A stretch of DNA of 36,988 nucleotides from Halogeometricum pallidum JCM 14848 (GTDB taxonomy: Archaea; Halobacteriota; Halobacteria; Halobacteriales; Haloferacaceae). The translations under genes were made by a program, and so were the position numbers. Every line of letters begins with the position of its first letter. Position 1 is the stretch's first letter. The DNA lies in the NCBI RefSeq assembly GCF_000337095.1, contig NZ_AOIV01000001.1:1-36988 (forward strand), given 5' to 3'. The notes under the pieces are model-generated. The model did no database searches. It saw nothing but the letters and a program-made list of their open reading frames with translations, and was not told the origin of the DNA. This document shows positions 15,652 through 23,295 of this stretch, in pieces.

Positions 15652-15951
15652 TTACGCGTTCGAGTTCCTCGACTCCTGATTGAGCGAGAACTCCTCGGTG
15701 ACGAGGATGTATCCGACCGCGAGCGCCGCGTATCCCAGCATGATGGGGACGTACCACTTCGGCGACACCGACGGCTGCAGGAACGCCGCCCAGTAGGCGA
15801 CGGCCAGACTGCCGACGGCGAACGCCGCGGCCTGCCAGTGGCGCGCGACGTCGCGGGCGGCCGTTCGGAGATGCGATTCGTCCGACTCCGAGTTCCCGTC
15901 GTCCGCCGTCTCTTCCCTGGCGGACGTCTCGGCGGGAGTATTACCGGTCAC
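15652..15951 (-). CDS. Small two-helix membrane protein of unknown function
   Basis: A 99-residue protein with an acidic, Ser/Thr-rich N-terminal 30 residues, followed by two membrane helices (about 41-61 and 69-88). The loop WAAFLQPSVSPKWYVP separates them. The C-terminal tail is short and polar. I do not recognise a function. It starts with GTG at 15951. A TATA element (15979-15986) lies 28-35 nt upstream. It is convergent with the winged-helix regulator, 1 bp from its stop. Confidence 0.7.
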   Translation of the reverse strand: MTGNTPAETSAREETADDGNSESDESHLRTAARDVARHWQAAAFAVGSLAVAYWAAFLQPSVSPKWYVPIMLGYAALAVGYILVTEEFSLNQESRNSNA

Positions 15952-15978
15952 GTACCGTCGGCGTGTAAAACCGTGATA

Positions 15979-15986
15979 GATAAAAG
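15979..15986 (-). promoter_or_regulatory. TATA element of the small membrane protein gene
   Basis: On the minus strand CTTTTATC lies 28-35 nt upstream of the GTG at 15951. Confidence 0.6.
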
Positions 15987-15995
15987 CTGCCGGGG

Positions 15996-16016
15996 CGACT
16001 TCACGGACTGAAGTCG
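15996..16016. promoter_or_regulatory. Perfect 8-bp inverted repeat next to the TATA element
   Basis: CGACTTCA (15996-16003) and TGAAGTCG (16009-16016) are exact reverse complements with a 5-nt loop. The element lies 56 nt after the HMG-CoA synthase stop and 10 nt upstream of the TATA box of the small membrane protein gene. It could be a hairpin ending the synthase transcript or an operator of the next gene. On the minus strand a TTTTAT tract follows the stem after 9 nt. Confidence 0.45.
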
Positions 16017-16071
16017 ACGGCGCGACGGATGGGCCGCGCGAGGGGGGGATGCCGTCGCCGCGGATGTTCAG

Positions 16072-17409
16072 CTACTCTATGTAGTCGTAGCGGCGTTCGT
16101 TCATCCGTCCCCATCCGGTGAAGACGAACTCCGACTCGGGGGGGCTGAACCGGTCGACGTCGGTCTCTTTCTCGTGGTTGTGCACGTCGTGGACGAGTTC
16201 GTACTCGTCGTAGGAGATGTCGTACCGGCGGGCGAGTTGGTCGTCCACCTCGATGTTCTCGACGTGTTCTTCCCAGCCTTCGACGACCGTCTCGGCGTGA
16301 ATCTCCGCCTGCGCGCCGGAGCCGTACGACCCGACGAGCAACCGCTTGCCGGTCAGGTCGTGGCCCGATTCGAGGGCGTCGCGGAGCGCCGCGAGGCGGG
16401 CGATGTGGACCGACCCCGTGTACCAGTTGCCGACGTTGCGCGATATCTCCAGCGTCGGTTCGATGGTCCGACCGTACCACTCCCGGTAGTGGTCGGTCTC
16501 CTTCAGTTCGTCCATGTAGGCGCGGATGGCCTCCTCGTAGTCCTCTCGGGTGTCGTACGCCTCCTCGCGGGGTTGCATCCCGATCTCCTCGGCGAGTTCC
16601 TCCTCGACGTCGGTGTCGCGCGTCATGTGTCGGTAGCCGAGGACGGCCGCCTTCCGGACCATCCCCGGGAACGGCGTGTGGAACGGGATGTACTCGAAGT
16701 CGTCGGGGTGGGTGTCGCCCGAGACGGACTCGTAGTCCTCGAGGGCCTCGCGCATCCGCGCGAGGTACACCTGCACGGAGCGCTTGCCGTCGACGCTCGG
16801 GAACTGCTGGTTCGGCTTCAGGAAGTCCGTCTCGTCGGCGCTGCCGTAGCCCTGCTCGGTCGAGAGTTCGACGATGGAGGGATTTTCGGTGATGAGCATG
16901 GCGACGGCGCCGGCGCCCTGCGTCGCCTCGCCCGGGTCCCCGCGTTCGTACAGGGCGGTGTCGGTGGCGATGACGAGGGCGCCGAGGCCGCGGTTGCGGC
17001 CCGCCTTGATCCAGTTGTAGGCGTCGTCGATGCTCTGGGTGCCGGCGAGGCAGGCGAACTTCCGTTCGCCCTTGTTCGCGTGGTGGAAGTCGCCGTCGTA
17101 CACCTGTTCGAGGCAGCCCGCGATGTACGTCGAGACGGGCTTCGAGTTGTCGAACGCCGACTCGGTGGCCACGTCGATGCGCCCGATGTCGTCGGGCGTC
17201 AGCCCCTTGCGGTCCATCAGGCGCTTGGCCGCGTTCGCCCCCATGGTGACGATGTCCTCGTACACGTCCGGGAACGACGAGGATTCGAGACCGAGCCCCT
17301 TCGTGTACTTCTCGGGGTCCTCGCCCATCGCCGGCGCGAACGTGTTCGGCAGGTCGAGTCTCAGCTTGCCCGTCCATATCTCGATGGCGTCGATGCCGAC
17401 GGCTGTCAT
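16072..17409 (-). CDS. Hydroxymethylglutaryl-CoA synthase
   Basis: The 445-residue thiolase-fold enzyme condenses acetoacetyl-CoA with acetyl-CoA to HMG-CoA, the entry step of the mevalonate pathway for archaeal lipids and carotenoids. The catalytic triad is intact: E83 in ATESAFDNSKP, C120 in FACLAGTQS and H244 in IPFHTPFPG. The length fits haloarchaeal family members. The ATG at 17409 follows directly on a promoter-like region. It stands alone on the minus strand with the pilin-like gene upstream. No other mevalonate pathway gene is in the window. Confidence 0.95.
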   Translation of the reverse strand: MTAVGIDAIEIWTGKLRLDLPNTFAPAMGEDPEKYTKGLGLESSSFPDVYEDIVTMGANAAKRLMDRKGLTPDDIGRIDVATESAFDNSKPVSTYIAGCLEQVYDGDFHHANKGERKFACLAGTQSIDDAYNWIKAGRNRGLGALVIATDTALYERGDPGEATQGAGAVAMLITENPSIVELSTEQGYGSADETDFLKPNQQFPSVDGKRSVQVYLARMREALEDYESVSGDTHPDDFEYIPFHTPFPGMVRKAAVLGYRHMTRDTDVEEELAEEIGMQPREEAYDTREDYEEAIRAYMDELKETDHYREWYGRTIEPTLEISRNVGNWYTGSVHIARLAALRDALESGHDLTGKRLLVGSYGSGAQAEIHAETVVEGWEEHVENIEVDDQLARRYDISYDEYELVHDVHNHEKETDVDRFSPPESEFVFTGWGRMNERRYDYIE

Positions 17410-17572
17410 GGTTCTTCATTCCGAAGCCCGGCCATATGGGTTTGTCGATGAGGTGTTACGTCATCTGTCGAACCGAGTTCGGGGGAACCAACCGTTCCGC
17501 GGCGGGTCGGTGACGACCGCGACGACGCCGAGGAGGTGCCGCTTGGACTCGACTACTCCTCGGATTTTCCGC

Positions 17573-19309
17573 TCAGTAGGGATCGGTTGCGGTGACGGTG
17601 AACGTCTCCGCGTACGTCGTCCCGTCGATTTCGTACTCGACGGTCACGGTCACGTCGTGGTCCCCCACGTCCTGACCGTGCCCGCCGTTGTTCTGGAACT
17701 CGTAGAAGTAGACGGTCGTCTCCTCGTCCGCCCCGAGGGTAGCGCGGGAGGTGAGCGACTCGATACCCGAACCGAGGGCGTACTCGTCGCCGCTGTCGTC
17801 ACCGGCCTCGTACCACCCGTCGTTCGCCTCCGGGTCGTTCTGGCCGTCGTCGTTCACGTCGAAGTACACCTCGTACTGGCCGTCCCCCTTTCCGCCGTTC
17901 GTCTCGTAGAGTTGCCGGACGCTGGATCTCGTCGTCGAGTCGACGGAGACGCCCGTTATCTCGGCGGCGGTCGACCCGTCGTTTCGGAGTACGAACTGGA
18001 CGCCGCTGTCCGACCCGTAATTCGCCTTGCCCAGTCCGCTTCCCTCGACCACCGAGAGGGGCCCGTCTCCCTCTACGTACCCGTCGCCGCTACTGCCGTC
18101 GGAGTACACGCGTACGGTGTACTGCACGTTCTCCGGTCTCTCGGGATCGAACGACGGACTCGACGGGTCAGAGAGGTAACTGACGTTGATTGTCTCGGTT
18201 CCACCCTCTTCGGGCGCTTCGTAGACGAAGCGGTACCGACCCGGTTCGTCCGCGAACGGTCCGCGAATCCGCCCGTCCGTTGCCGAACTGTTCAGCGTGC
18301 TCGGGACGGATACGGGGTTGTTGTATTTATCGCGTACCTCGACGACGAACGCCGCGTGCTCGCCCGCCCGGAGGCCGGCGTCGATTCCCCCGACGCCCGT
18401 CAGGTACGCCGCCTCGGAGTCCTCGGACCCCGATCCGACGCGCACCCGCGAGGCGCTCAGTTGGTAGGTCACTCCCGGTTCGAGCGTGAGTTCGACGGTT
18501 CCCGGGGACGCCCCCTCGGACACGGCGAGGACGTGTCCGTCGCCGTCGCCGTGCATCTCGCCGGAGTCCCGCAGCAGTTTCCGCCAGTCGCTCTCGGAGA
18601 GATCAGTCGGTACGACGATGGTGAGCGGACCGGTCGAACTGTTCGTGACCGACATCGTCCGGGAAGACTGACTCACCACCTCGGGGTCGACGGCGAGCGC
18701 TCTGGACCCGCCGCGCGAGAGATTGCCGGTCAGCGTCACGACGGAGATGCGTTCGCCGGAGACGAGCGTCTGTCCGGTCCTCGGGAGGATGACCGTCTCG
18801 TTCCCCCGGTCGAAGCGGTTGTAGAGGACGCCGTTCTCGTACACCGTCGTCGGGGCGTTCCGAAGCTCGTGATACGACGGTCGGTAGGCGAGCGATTTCG
18901 TCGGATACCGGTGCGTCTCGTTCCAGAAGTCGGCGACGTCGCGGTAGTCGCCCGCCGCCGTGGTCGTATCGTCGGCTGTGATGTTCCGGAACGACATCGA
19001 TCCGAGCGGCGACGTCGAGAGCGTTCCGCCCGGCGGCGAGGGGTTGACGAACATCGCCCGCGCGGGATACTCCGTCCCGAGTTCGACCGAGGCGGGCACC
19101 GATGACCCCGTCGAGGCCGTCCGCAGGATGCCGTTGCGCACCTCCTGCATATCGCTCACCGCGCGCTGGTTGTGTCGGAACTCGACGCGTTCGTTCTCCT
19201 GTGGGACCACCGTCGCCTGGTACATCGACAGCGAGACGACGAGAAACCCGAACAACAGCACCGCTCCGATCTGAACGGTGACCCCCCGGTCATCCCCCCC
19301 AAAGTCCAT
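17573..19309 (-). CDS. Large pilin-like surface protein with N-terminal type IV pilin-type segment
   Basis: The 578-residue protein opens MDFGGDDRGVTVQIGAVLLF, then a hydrophobic stretch (about 14-32) ending in YQATVVPQEN. This DRGVT.QIGAVLLFGF pattern is found in a family of haloarchaeal proteins with a pilin- or archaellin-like N-terminus. The rest is extracellular in character: acidic, Ser/Thr/Gly-rich, with many possible N-glycosylation sites. A segment at about 325-410 (VVEVRDKYNNPVSVPSTL onwards) resembles an invasin-type Ig fold. The C-terminal 150 residues contain another beta-rich region ending in TVTVEYEIDGTTYAE. Its length is far above that of a normal pilin, so it is probably a surface-anchored or minor pilus component. 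A clear TATA element lies upstream. It is alone, without a pilus assembly operon. Confidence 0.75.
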   Translation of the reverse strand: MDFGGDDRGVTVQIGAVLLFGFLVVSLSMYQATVVPQENERVEFRHNQRAVSDMQEVRNGILRTASTGSSVPASVELGTEYPARAMFVNPSPPGGTLSTSPLGSMSFRNITADDTTTAAGDYRDVADFWNETHRYPTKSLAYRPSYHELRNAPTTVYENGVLYNRFDRGNETVILPRTGQTLVSGERISVVTLTGNLSRGGSRALAVDPEVVSQSSRTMSVTNSSTGPLTIVVPTDLSESDWRKLLRDSGEMHGDGDGHVLAVSEGASPGTVELTLEPGVTYQLSASRVRVGSGSEDSEAAYLTGVGGIDAGLRAGEHAAFVVEVRDKYNNPVSVPSTLNSSATDGRIRGPFADEPGRYRFVYEAPEEGGTETINVSYLSDPSSPSFDPERPENVQYTVRVYSDGSSGDGYVEGDGPLSVVEGSGLGKANYGSDSGVQFVLRNDGSTAAEITGVSVDSTTRSSVRQLYETNGGKGDGQYEVYFDVNDDGQNDPEANDGWYEAGDDSGDEYALGSGIESLTSRATLGADEETTVYFYEFQNNGGHGQDVGDHDVTVTVEYEIDGTTYAETFTVTATDPY

Positions 19310-19330
19310 ACATAGGATTGTATGACTGTC

Positions 19331-19339
19331 AGATAAAAG
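19331..19339 (-). promoter_or_regulatory. TATA element of the pilin-like gene
   Basis: On the minus strand CTTTTATCT lies 22-30 nt upstream of the ATG at 19309. It is one of the clearest haloarchaeal TATA boxes in the window. Confidence 0.7.
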
Positions 19340-19405
19340 TATTCCTCTGGAGACCGGCGAGAGGCGCGGGCGCGCGACGCCCGGCGAAGGGCATCCGATG
19401 GCCCC

Positions 19406-19996
19406 TTACTCGTCTTCTTCTTCGACGACTTCGGGGTCGCTCATGGCGCTCTGAAGGCTGTCGAGGCCGTTGAGCCACTCGGAGACGAGCCCGTACTCGA
19501 TCTCTTCGGCGACGGACATGTCGAGTTCGTCGCCCTCGATGATGCGCGTGCCCGCCTGCACGAGGTAGCCGAGCGCGGCGTCCAGGTCCTCCTCCTGTTC
19601 GGCCTCGGCGGCCACCTGCACGTACTCTTCGAGGGGGACTTTCTCGGCGGGGCCGGCGGCGATGTACTCCTCGGCGGCGTAGAAGACGCAGACGAGGCTC
19701 GTCTGGACGCCGTCGATGAGCATCACCTTCTCTTCGACGTCGTCGCCCTCGAAGGTGGGGTCCGAGAGGACAATTTCGCGCACGCCCTCTATCTCTTCGA
19801 GGGCGGCGTCCTCGGAGAGGGTCCCCTCCTCGTGGGCGGAGACGATCTTCGCCACCGCGATGGCGGCGTCGTCCTGTAAGTTCAAGAGCAGTCGGGCGGA
19901 GTCCTCGTTCTCCGGGTCGAGTTCCTCCTCCTCGACGCGCGAAATCCAGTTCTGCCAACGCTCTCTCGTGTAGTAGGTCTCCTCTGCCTCGGTCAT
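19406..19996 (-). CDS. DUF2150 family protein
   Basis: A 196-residue soluble, strongly acidic protein. It opens MTEAEETYYTRERWQNWISR and is helical in character throughout, with DDAAIAVAKIVSA, SLVCVFYAAEEYI and EEIEYGLVSEWL. It belongs, by recall of the family pattern, to DUF2150, found in haloarchaea and methanogens with no known function. It ends in an acidic tail. It has its own promoter-like region in the 155 bp between it and the TatD-like gene. Confidence 0.78.
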   Translation of the reverse strand: MTEAEETYYTRERWQNWISRVEEEELDPENEDSARLLLNLQDDAAIAVAKIVSAHEEGTLSEDAALEEIEGVREIVLSDPTFEGDDVEEKVMLIDGVQTSLVCVFYAAEEYIAAGPAEKVPLEEYVQVAAEAEQEEDLDAALGYLVQAGTRIIEGDELDMSVAEEIEYGLVSEWLNGLDSLQSAMSDPEVVEEEDE

Positions 19997-20151
19997 GTCT
20001 CAACCATCCCGGTGGTCGTTCAAATGCCTTTCCTATATCCGCGGGTTCCGGGGACCGTACGCCAGCGACGGGTACGAGCGCCGACGGCGCCGAATCAGGC
20101 GTATACGCGCGTCACGGAGAGCGAGCGAGCCTCCATCGTACCGAGCGGGCG

Positions 20152-21000
20152 TCACCGCTCCAGCGTCCCGCGGGTGTCGATGCCGTACACGGCACGCGGG
20201 GTTTCGACGTGCGCCGTCTCCACGGCGTCGTCCCACCCCTCCTCCAGCATCCACCGCACCCGGCGCGGCACCGTCTTCGGGCCGAGGACCGCTCCCGGTC
20301 GGTCGACGTCGTCGACGAAGTCCGTCTCCATCAGGAAGGGATCCCCGCGTTCGGCCGCGGTTTCGATGCGGTCCTTCTCGCTCATCACGCTCGGCGTCGG
20401 CCCCGCGAGTCGCCCCGCCGCGTAGTGTTTCACCACCTTCTTCGGCGTCATCCCGGCGTCCGCGGCCCACTCGGCCACCTCGGTGAGGTCCTCCGTCGAC
20501 TCGGTGTGGAGTTGGACGGCGCAGTCGAGGTCCGCGCCGAGGTCGAAGGCGTGCCGCATCACGTCGTTCGACGCCTCCCACACCTCGTCGGCGACCTCGT
20601 AGTGCGGCCGCCCCGACTTCAGACCGAGGGCGGCGCCGTCGCGGACGTACTCGGCCGCGAGGTCCAGTCCCGAGCGCATCACGTCGCGCGCCTCGTCCGC
20701 GGAGAGGTCGCGTTCGTCGACGAGGCGGGAGACGAGGCCGGGGTGAACGCCGAGGACGGGCCACGCTCGCCCCGGCAGTTCCTCGGTCGCCTCCGCGACG
20801 ACGTCGATGGTCTCCTCGAAGACGGGGCGGAAGTCCTCGCGTTCGCTGACCTCGATGCCGAAGTGCCACGACGGGCGGTTTACCACCAGGAGGTGCGTGC
20901 CGCCGAGGCGCGCGAAGTCGCGGACGGCGTCGATACCCCGACCGTGGGTCGGGTCGAGATGTAAGTGGTCGTCGAGGACCGGCGTACCCAACTGTTCCAT
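20152..21000 (-). CDS. TatD-like metal-dependent hydrolase
   Basis: A 282-residue TIM-barrel protein. It opens MEQLGTPVLDDHLHLDPTHG, giving the HxH metal motif (H12, H14). Further metal-site candidates are H105 in VLGVHPG, H181 in QLHTES and D247 near FLMETDFVDD. The family is the archaeal branch of TatD/amidohydrolase-like proteins, predicted to cleave phosphodiester or amide bonds; true TatD proteins are DNases, but this branch is uncharacterised. The ATG at 21000 gives the normal N-terminus. It lies 72 bp downstream of the NYN-domain gene on the same strand. Confidence 0.85.
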   Translation of the reverse strand: MEQLGTPVLDDHLHLDPTHGRGIDAVRDFARLGGTHLLVVNRPSWHFGIEVSEREDFRPVFEETIDVVAEATEELPGRAWPVLGVHPGLVSRLVDERDLSADEARDVMRSGLDLAAEYVRDGAALGLKSGRPHYEVADEVWEASNDVMRHAFDLGADLDCAVQLHTESTEDLTEVAEWAADAGMTPKKVVKHYAAGRLAGPTPSVMSEKDRIETAAERGDPFLMETDFVDDVDRPGAVLGPKTVPRRVRWMLEEGWDDAVETAHVETPRAVYGIDTRGTLER

Positions 21001-21072
21001 ACGTCGGGGTCGGGCGGTCCGAGTAAAAGAGTGGTCGCTCTCGGCCCGCGGCCCGGAGTCGGCCGTCGCTCG

Positions 21073-21660
21073 CTACTCGTCGTAGCCGACCATCGACGGC
21101 CCCTCCTCGTCGTCGCCGAGGGTGACGCTCTCCGTCGCGGCGTTCCGGAGGGCGTCGGACCGGCCGAACGCGCCGGGCGCGATTGCCACGGTTCGCAGGC
21201 CGTAGGCGTTGGCCGTCTCGACGGCGGGCTTGAAGTCCGTGTCGCGGGAGGCGACGGCGACGACGTCCGCGCGACCCTCGACGGCGAACCGGGTCAGGTC
21301 GACGGCGAGGCGCACGTCCACGTCGCCGCTGGTGACGACCACCTCGAAGCCGCGCGCCTCGGCGGCCTGAATCAGCCCCGGAGTGGCGTGTTCGTCGAGG
21401 TAGAGGCGCGTGGCGGCGGGCCGGCCGAAGGCGGCGGCCGCCTCGCGCACGTCGTCTAAGTCCACCTCGAACTCGTCGCGGAGGACGTTTGGCCCGTCCA
21501 CGAACAGGGCGACGCGCGGGGCGTCGGCGGATCGAGCGCTATCGTCGGTGCGGTCGTCGGCGGCGTCGGTGCGGGCGGCGTCGCCGGCGACCCCGGCGGC
21601 GTCCCCCGTCTCGGCTTCCGGGGCGTCATCGTCCCCGGAATCCCGTCGCGAGCGGTCCAT
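21073..21660 (-). CDS. NYN-domain protein (PIN-like nuclease fold)
   Basis: The 195-residue protein has an acidic, Ala/Asp-rich N-terminal 55 residues and then a NYN domain. The domain begins with RVALFVDGPNVL, where the aspartate and asparagine are the typical metal and active-site residues. It goes on with TSGDVDVRLAVDL and VVAVASRDTDFKPAVETA, which carry the other conserved aspartates. The archaeal family (TIGR00288-like) is thought to act on RNA, but activity is inferred. The ATG at 21660 is supported by a TATA element; a reading from 21801 would add 47 basic residues lying in promoter DNA. Confidence 0.82.
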   Translation of the reverse strand: MDRSRRDSGDDDAPEAETGDAAGVAGDAARTDAADDRTDDSARSADAPRVALFVDGPNVLRDEFEVDLDDVREAAAAFGRPAATRLYLDEHATPGLIQAAEARGFEVVVTSGDVDVRLAVDLTRFAVEGRADVVAVASRDTDFKPAVETANAYGLRTVAIAPGAFGRSDALRNAATESVTLGDDEEGPSMVGYDE

Positions 21661-21683
21661 GCGCGTTCGTTTCGTCCGAGCCA

Positions 21684-21690
21684 GAATAAC
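21684..21690 (-). promoter_or_regulatory. TATA element of the NYN-domain gene
   Basis: On the minus strand GTTATTC lies 24-30 nt upstream of the ATG at 21660. Confidence 0.6.
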
Positions 21691-21791
21691 CCCGCTGATT
21701 CGCGGAGCGCGGTTCCGGTGCGCGTTCGACGCCCGTTCCTCTCGTTCCGAACGACGCGACGAACGGACGGTTATACAGATTATATTACGAC

Positions 21792-21808
21792 GTATGTACA
21801 CTATATAC
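21792..21808. promoter_or_regulatory. Imperfect 17-bp palindrome in AT-rich divergent promoter region
   Basis: GTATGTACACTATATAC pairs with its own reverse complement at 12 of 16 non-central positions (GTAT.TA...TA.ATAC). It lies in the most AT-rich stretch of the window (about 21768-21835), between the divergent NYN and small-protein genes. An operator is possible. Confidence 0.35.
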
Positions 21809-21821
21809 CCCTTATGAGCTA

Positions 21822-21830
21822 TTTTTATCT
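21822..21830 (+). promoter_or_regulatory. TATA element of the small conserved protein gene
   Basis: TTTTTATCT lies 33-41 nt before the ATG at 21863. This implies a short 5' leader of about 10 nt. Confidence 0.55.
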
Positions 21831-21862
21831 ACCTATCTCGCACACAAGTTGATGACGTATGA

Positions 21863-22132
21863 ATGAGTGTGGCAAAGACTGGGGAAACGTTCACCGTCGT
21901 CGGTGAGATGAACGCTCACGGCGCGTTGACCCTGCGAACCCACGAGACGAACGCGACCTACCACGTGGTCGAGTACGCTCGCGAGGGGCTCCGCGAGCGA
22001 CTCGCCGGACTCCCGGCGGGAGCGCCCGTCACGATGGAGTTGACGCGGGCCGGCGCCCGAGGGGACGGATGGCGCGCCGACGGCGTGTATCTTCGAAACG
22101 ACGCGGCCGGAGACGCGGCCGCAGGTGGGTGA
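21863..22132 (+). CDS. Small conserved haloarchaeal protein, function unknown
   Basis: An 89-residue protein opening MSVAKTGETFTVVGEMNAHG. It is beta-rich and compact, with TLRTHETNATYHVVEY, a central helix (EGLRERLAGL) and a second beta part ending DGWRADGVYL. The C-terminal Ala/Gly tail is disordered. Proteins of this pattern are found in many haloarchaea and have no known function. It is divergent from the NYN gene, with 202 bp of AT-rich promoter DNA between. Confidence 0.68.
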   Translation: MSVAKTGETFTVVGEMNAHGALTLRTHETNATYHVVEYAREGLRERLAGLPAGAPVTMELTRAGARGDGWRADGVYLRNDAAGDAAAGG

Positions 22133-22193
22133 GAAAACGAACGAATCGAACGAGTCGAACTCAACCACGAGTGGTCCCCGTCGTACCGCCACC

Positions 22194-22213
22194 GGAACGT
22201 CCGCCGACGTTCC
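22194..22213 (+). terminator. Perfect 8-bp hairpin downstream of the small conserved gene
   Basis: GGAACGTC (22194-22201) and GACGTTCC (22206-22213) form a perfect stem with loop CGCC, followed by ACGTTTGTCTG. It lies 62 nt after the stop at 22132 and could end that transcript. The rest of 22133-22416 shows no gene I can support. Confidence 0.4.
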
Positions 22214-22416
22214 ACGTTTGTCTGTAACCGACCGTCCCTCCCGATACCTCCGAGGGAGCGTGCACATCCCGCCTGGTGCGTTCGCTCCCTCGCTTCCGTT
22301 CTGCGAACCCGTAACGTCGAGTCACCGCCGACGGCGCGCGAACGACGAACGATTCGAGCGACCGGACGGTCCCGACGACGGCACAGCGTTTTCAGGCCGC
22401 TTCCGCTAGGGCCGGT

Positions 22417-23199
22417 GTGTCACGACCGGACACCGCCGTCGAGACGGTACGGGCCGTCGCAGCGTCGTCGTACGAGCACCGGATACAGTATCCGGCGGCG
22501 GCGCTGGCGTACTACGCGTTCGCCTCGCTGCTCCCGGTGTTAGTGCTGCTGTTGGTCGCCGTCGGGAAGCCGGTCGTCGAACCGGTCCGGAACGCGACGG
22601 CTCACTTTCTCACCCCGCAGGCGCAGCAGTTGGTGTCGCGGGCGCTGTCGAACTCCACCGGGAAGGCCGGCGCGACGCTGTTCGCCGTCGTCGTCCTCGT
22701 CTGGAACGCGGCGAACGTCACCGCCGGCTTCGAGACCGTGGTCGCTCGCGTCGAGGACGCCGCCCACGAGTCGGCGGGGGGTCGACTCGTCGACGTGGTC
22801 GCCGTCCTCGGGTCGGTCGGACTGAGCGTCGCGGCGGTCGTCGCCGCGAGCACGCTCTTCGTCCTCCTACCCAGCGCCGTGCCCGCCGCGGCCGGCCTCG
22901 GCTTCCTGTTCGTCGCGCTCTCGGTCGTGCTCCTCCCCCTGTACTACGTCCCGACGAGCGAACTCCCCTCACCGACGGCGGCGCTCCCCGGGGCCGTCAC
23001 CGCCGCTCTCGGATGGACGGTGTTGCTCGCTACCCTCCGCTTTTACATCGCGAACGCGGCCGCGTACGCGGTGTTCGGCGTTCTCAGCGTCGTCCTGCTC
23101 GTGCTTACGAGCCTCTACCTCGCCGCCGTCGTCATCATGCTCGGGTTCGTCGTGAACGCGACGCTCTCGGCGGAGACCACCGCCGCGAGTTCGGCGTGA
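22417..23199 (+). CDS. YihY/BrkB family inner membrane protein
   Basis: A 260-residue protein with about six membrane helices. It opens, from GTG, with MSRPDTAVETVRAVAASSYE. The family mark is the first helix region IQYPAAALAYYAFASLLPVL, in which the AA.AYYAF.SL.P pattern is conserved in the BrkB family. Later hydrophobic segments follow with few charges. The family was once annotated as RNase BN, which is wrong; it is now treated as a membrane protein of uncertain transport function. A T-rich element about 28 nt upstream supports the GTG start. It is convergent with the EF-1alpha gene. Confidence 0.85.
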   Translation: MSRPDTAVETVRAVAASSYEHRIQYPAAALAYYAFASLLPVLVLLLVAVGKPVVEPVRNATAHFLTPQAQQLVSRALSNSTGKAGATLFAVVVLVWNAANVTAGFETVVARVEDAAHESAGGRLVDVVAVLGSVGLSVAAVVAASTLFVLLPSAVPAAAGLGFLFVALSVVLLPLYYVPTSELPSPTAALPGAVTAALGWTVLLATLRFYIANAAAYAVFGVLSVVLLVLTSLYLAAVVIMLGFVVNATLSAETTAASSA

Positions 23200-23295
23200 G
23201 GAGGGGCCGGTACGTGGTCGCGGCGGCGTCGCTCGCCGCTCCCGCGGAACGCTGCGTCGAAGGAAAACGAAGTCGCGGGGTCCGAAATCGACCGA

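Noticed and set aside
17030-19105. 691-codon plus-strand open frame
   Set aside because: It is antisense to the HMG-CoA synthase and pilin-like genes and crosses their boundary. It has no family motifs.
21833-22267. 144-codon minus-strand open frame opposite the small conserved gene
   Set aside because: It is basic in composition and antisense to a well-formed small gene with its own TATA element.
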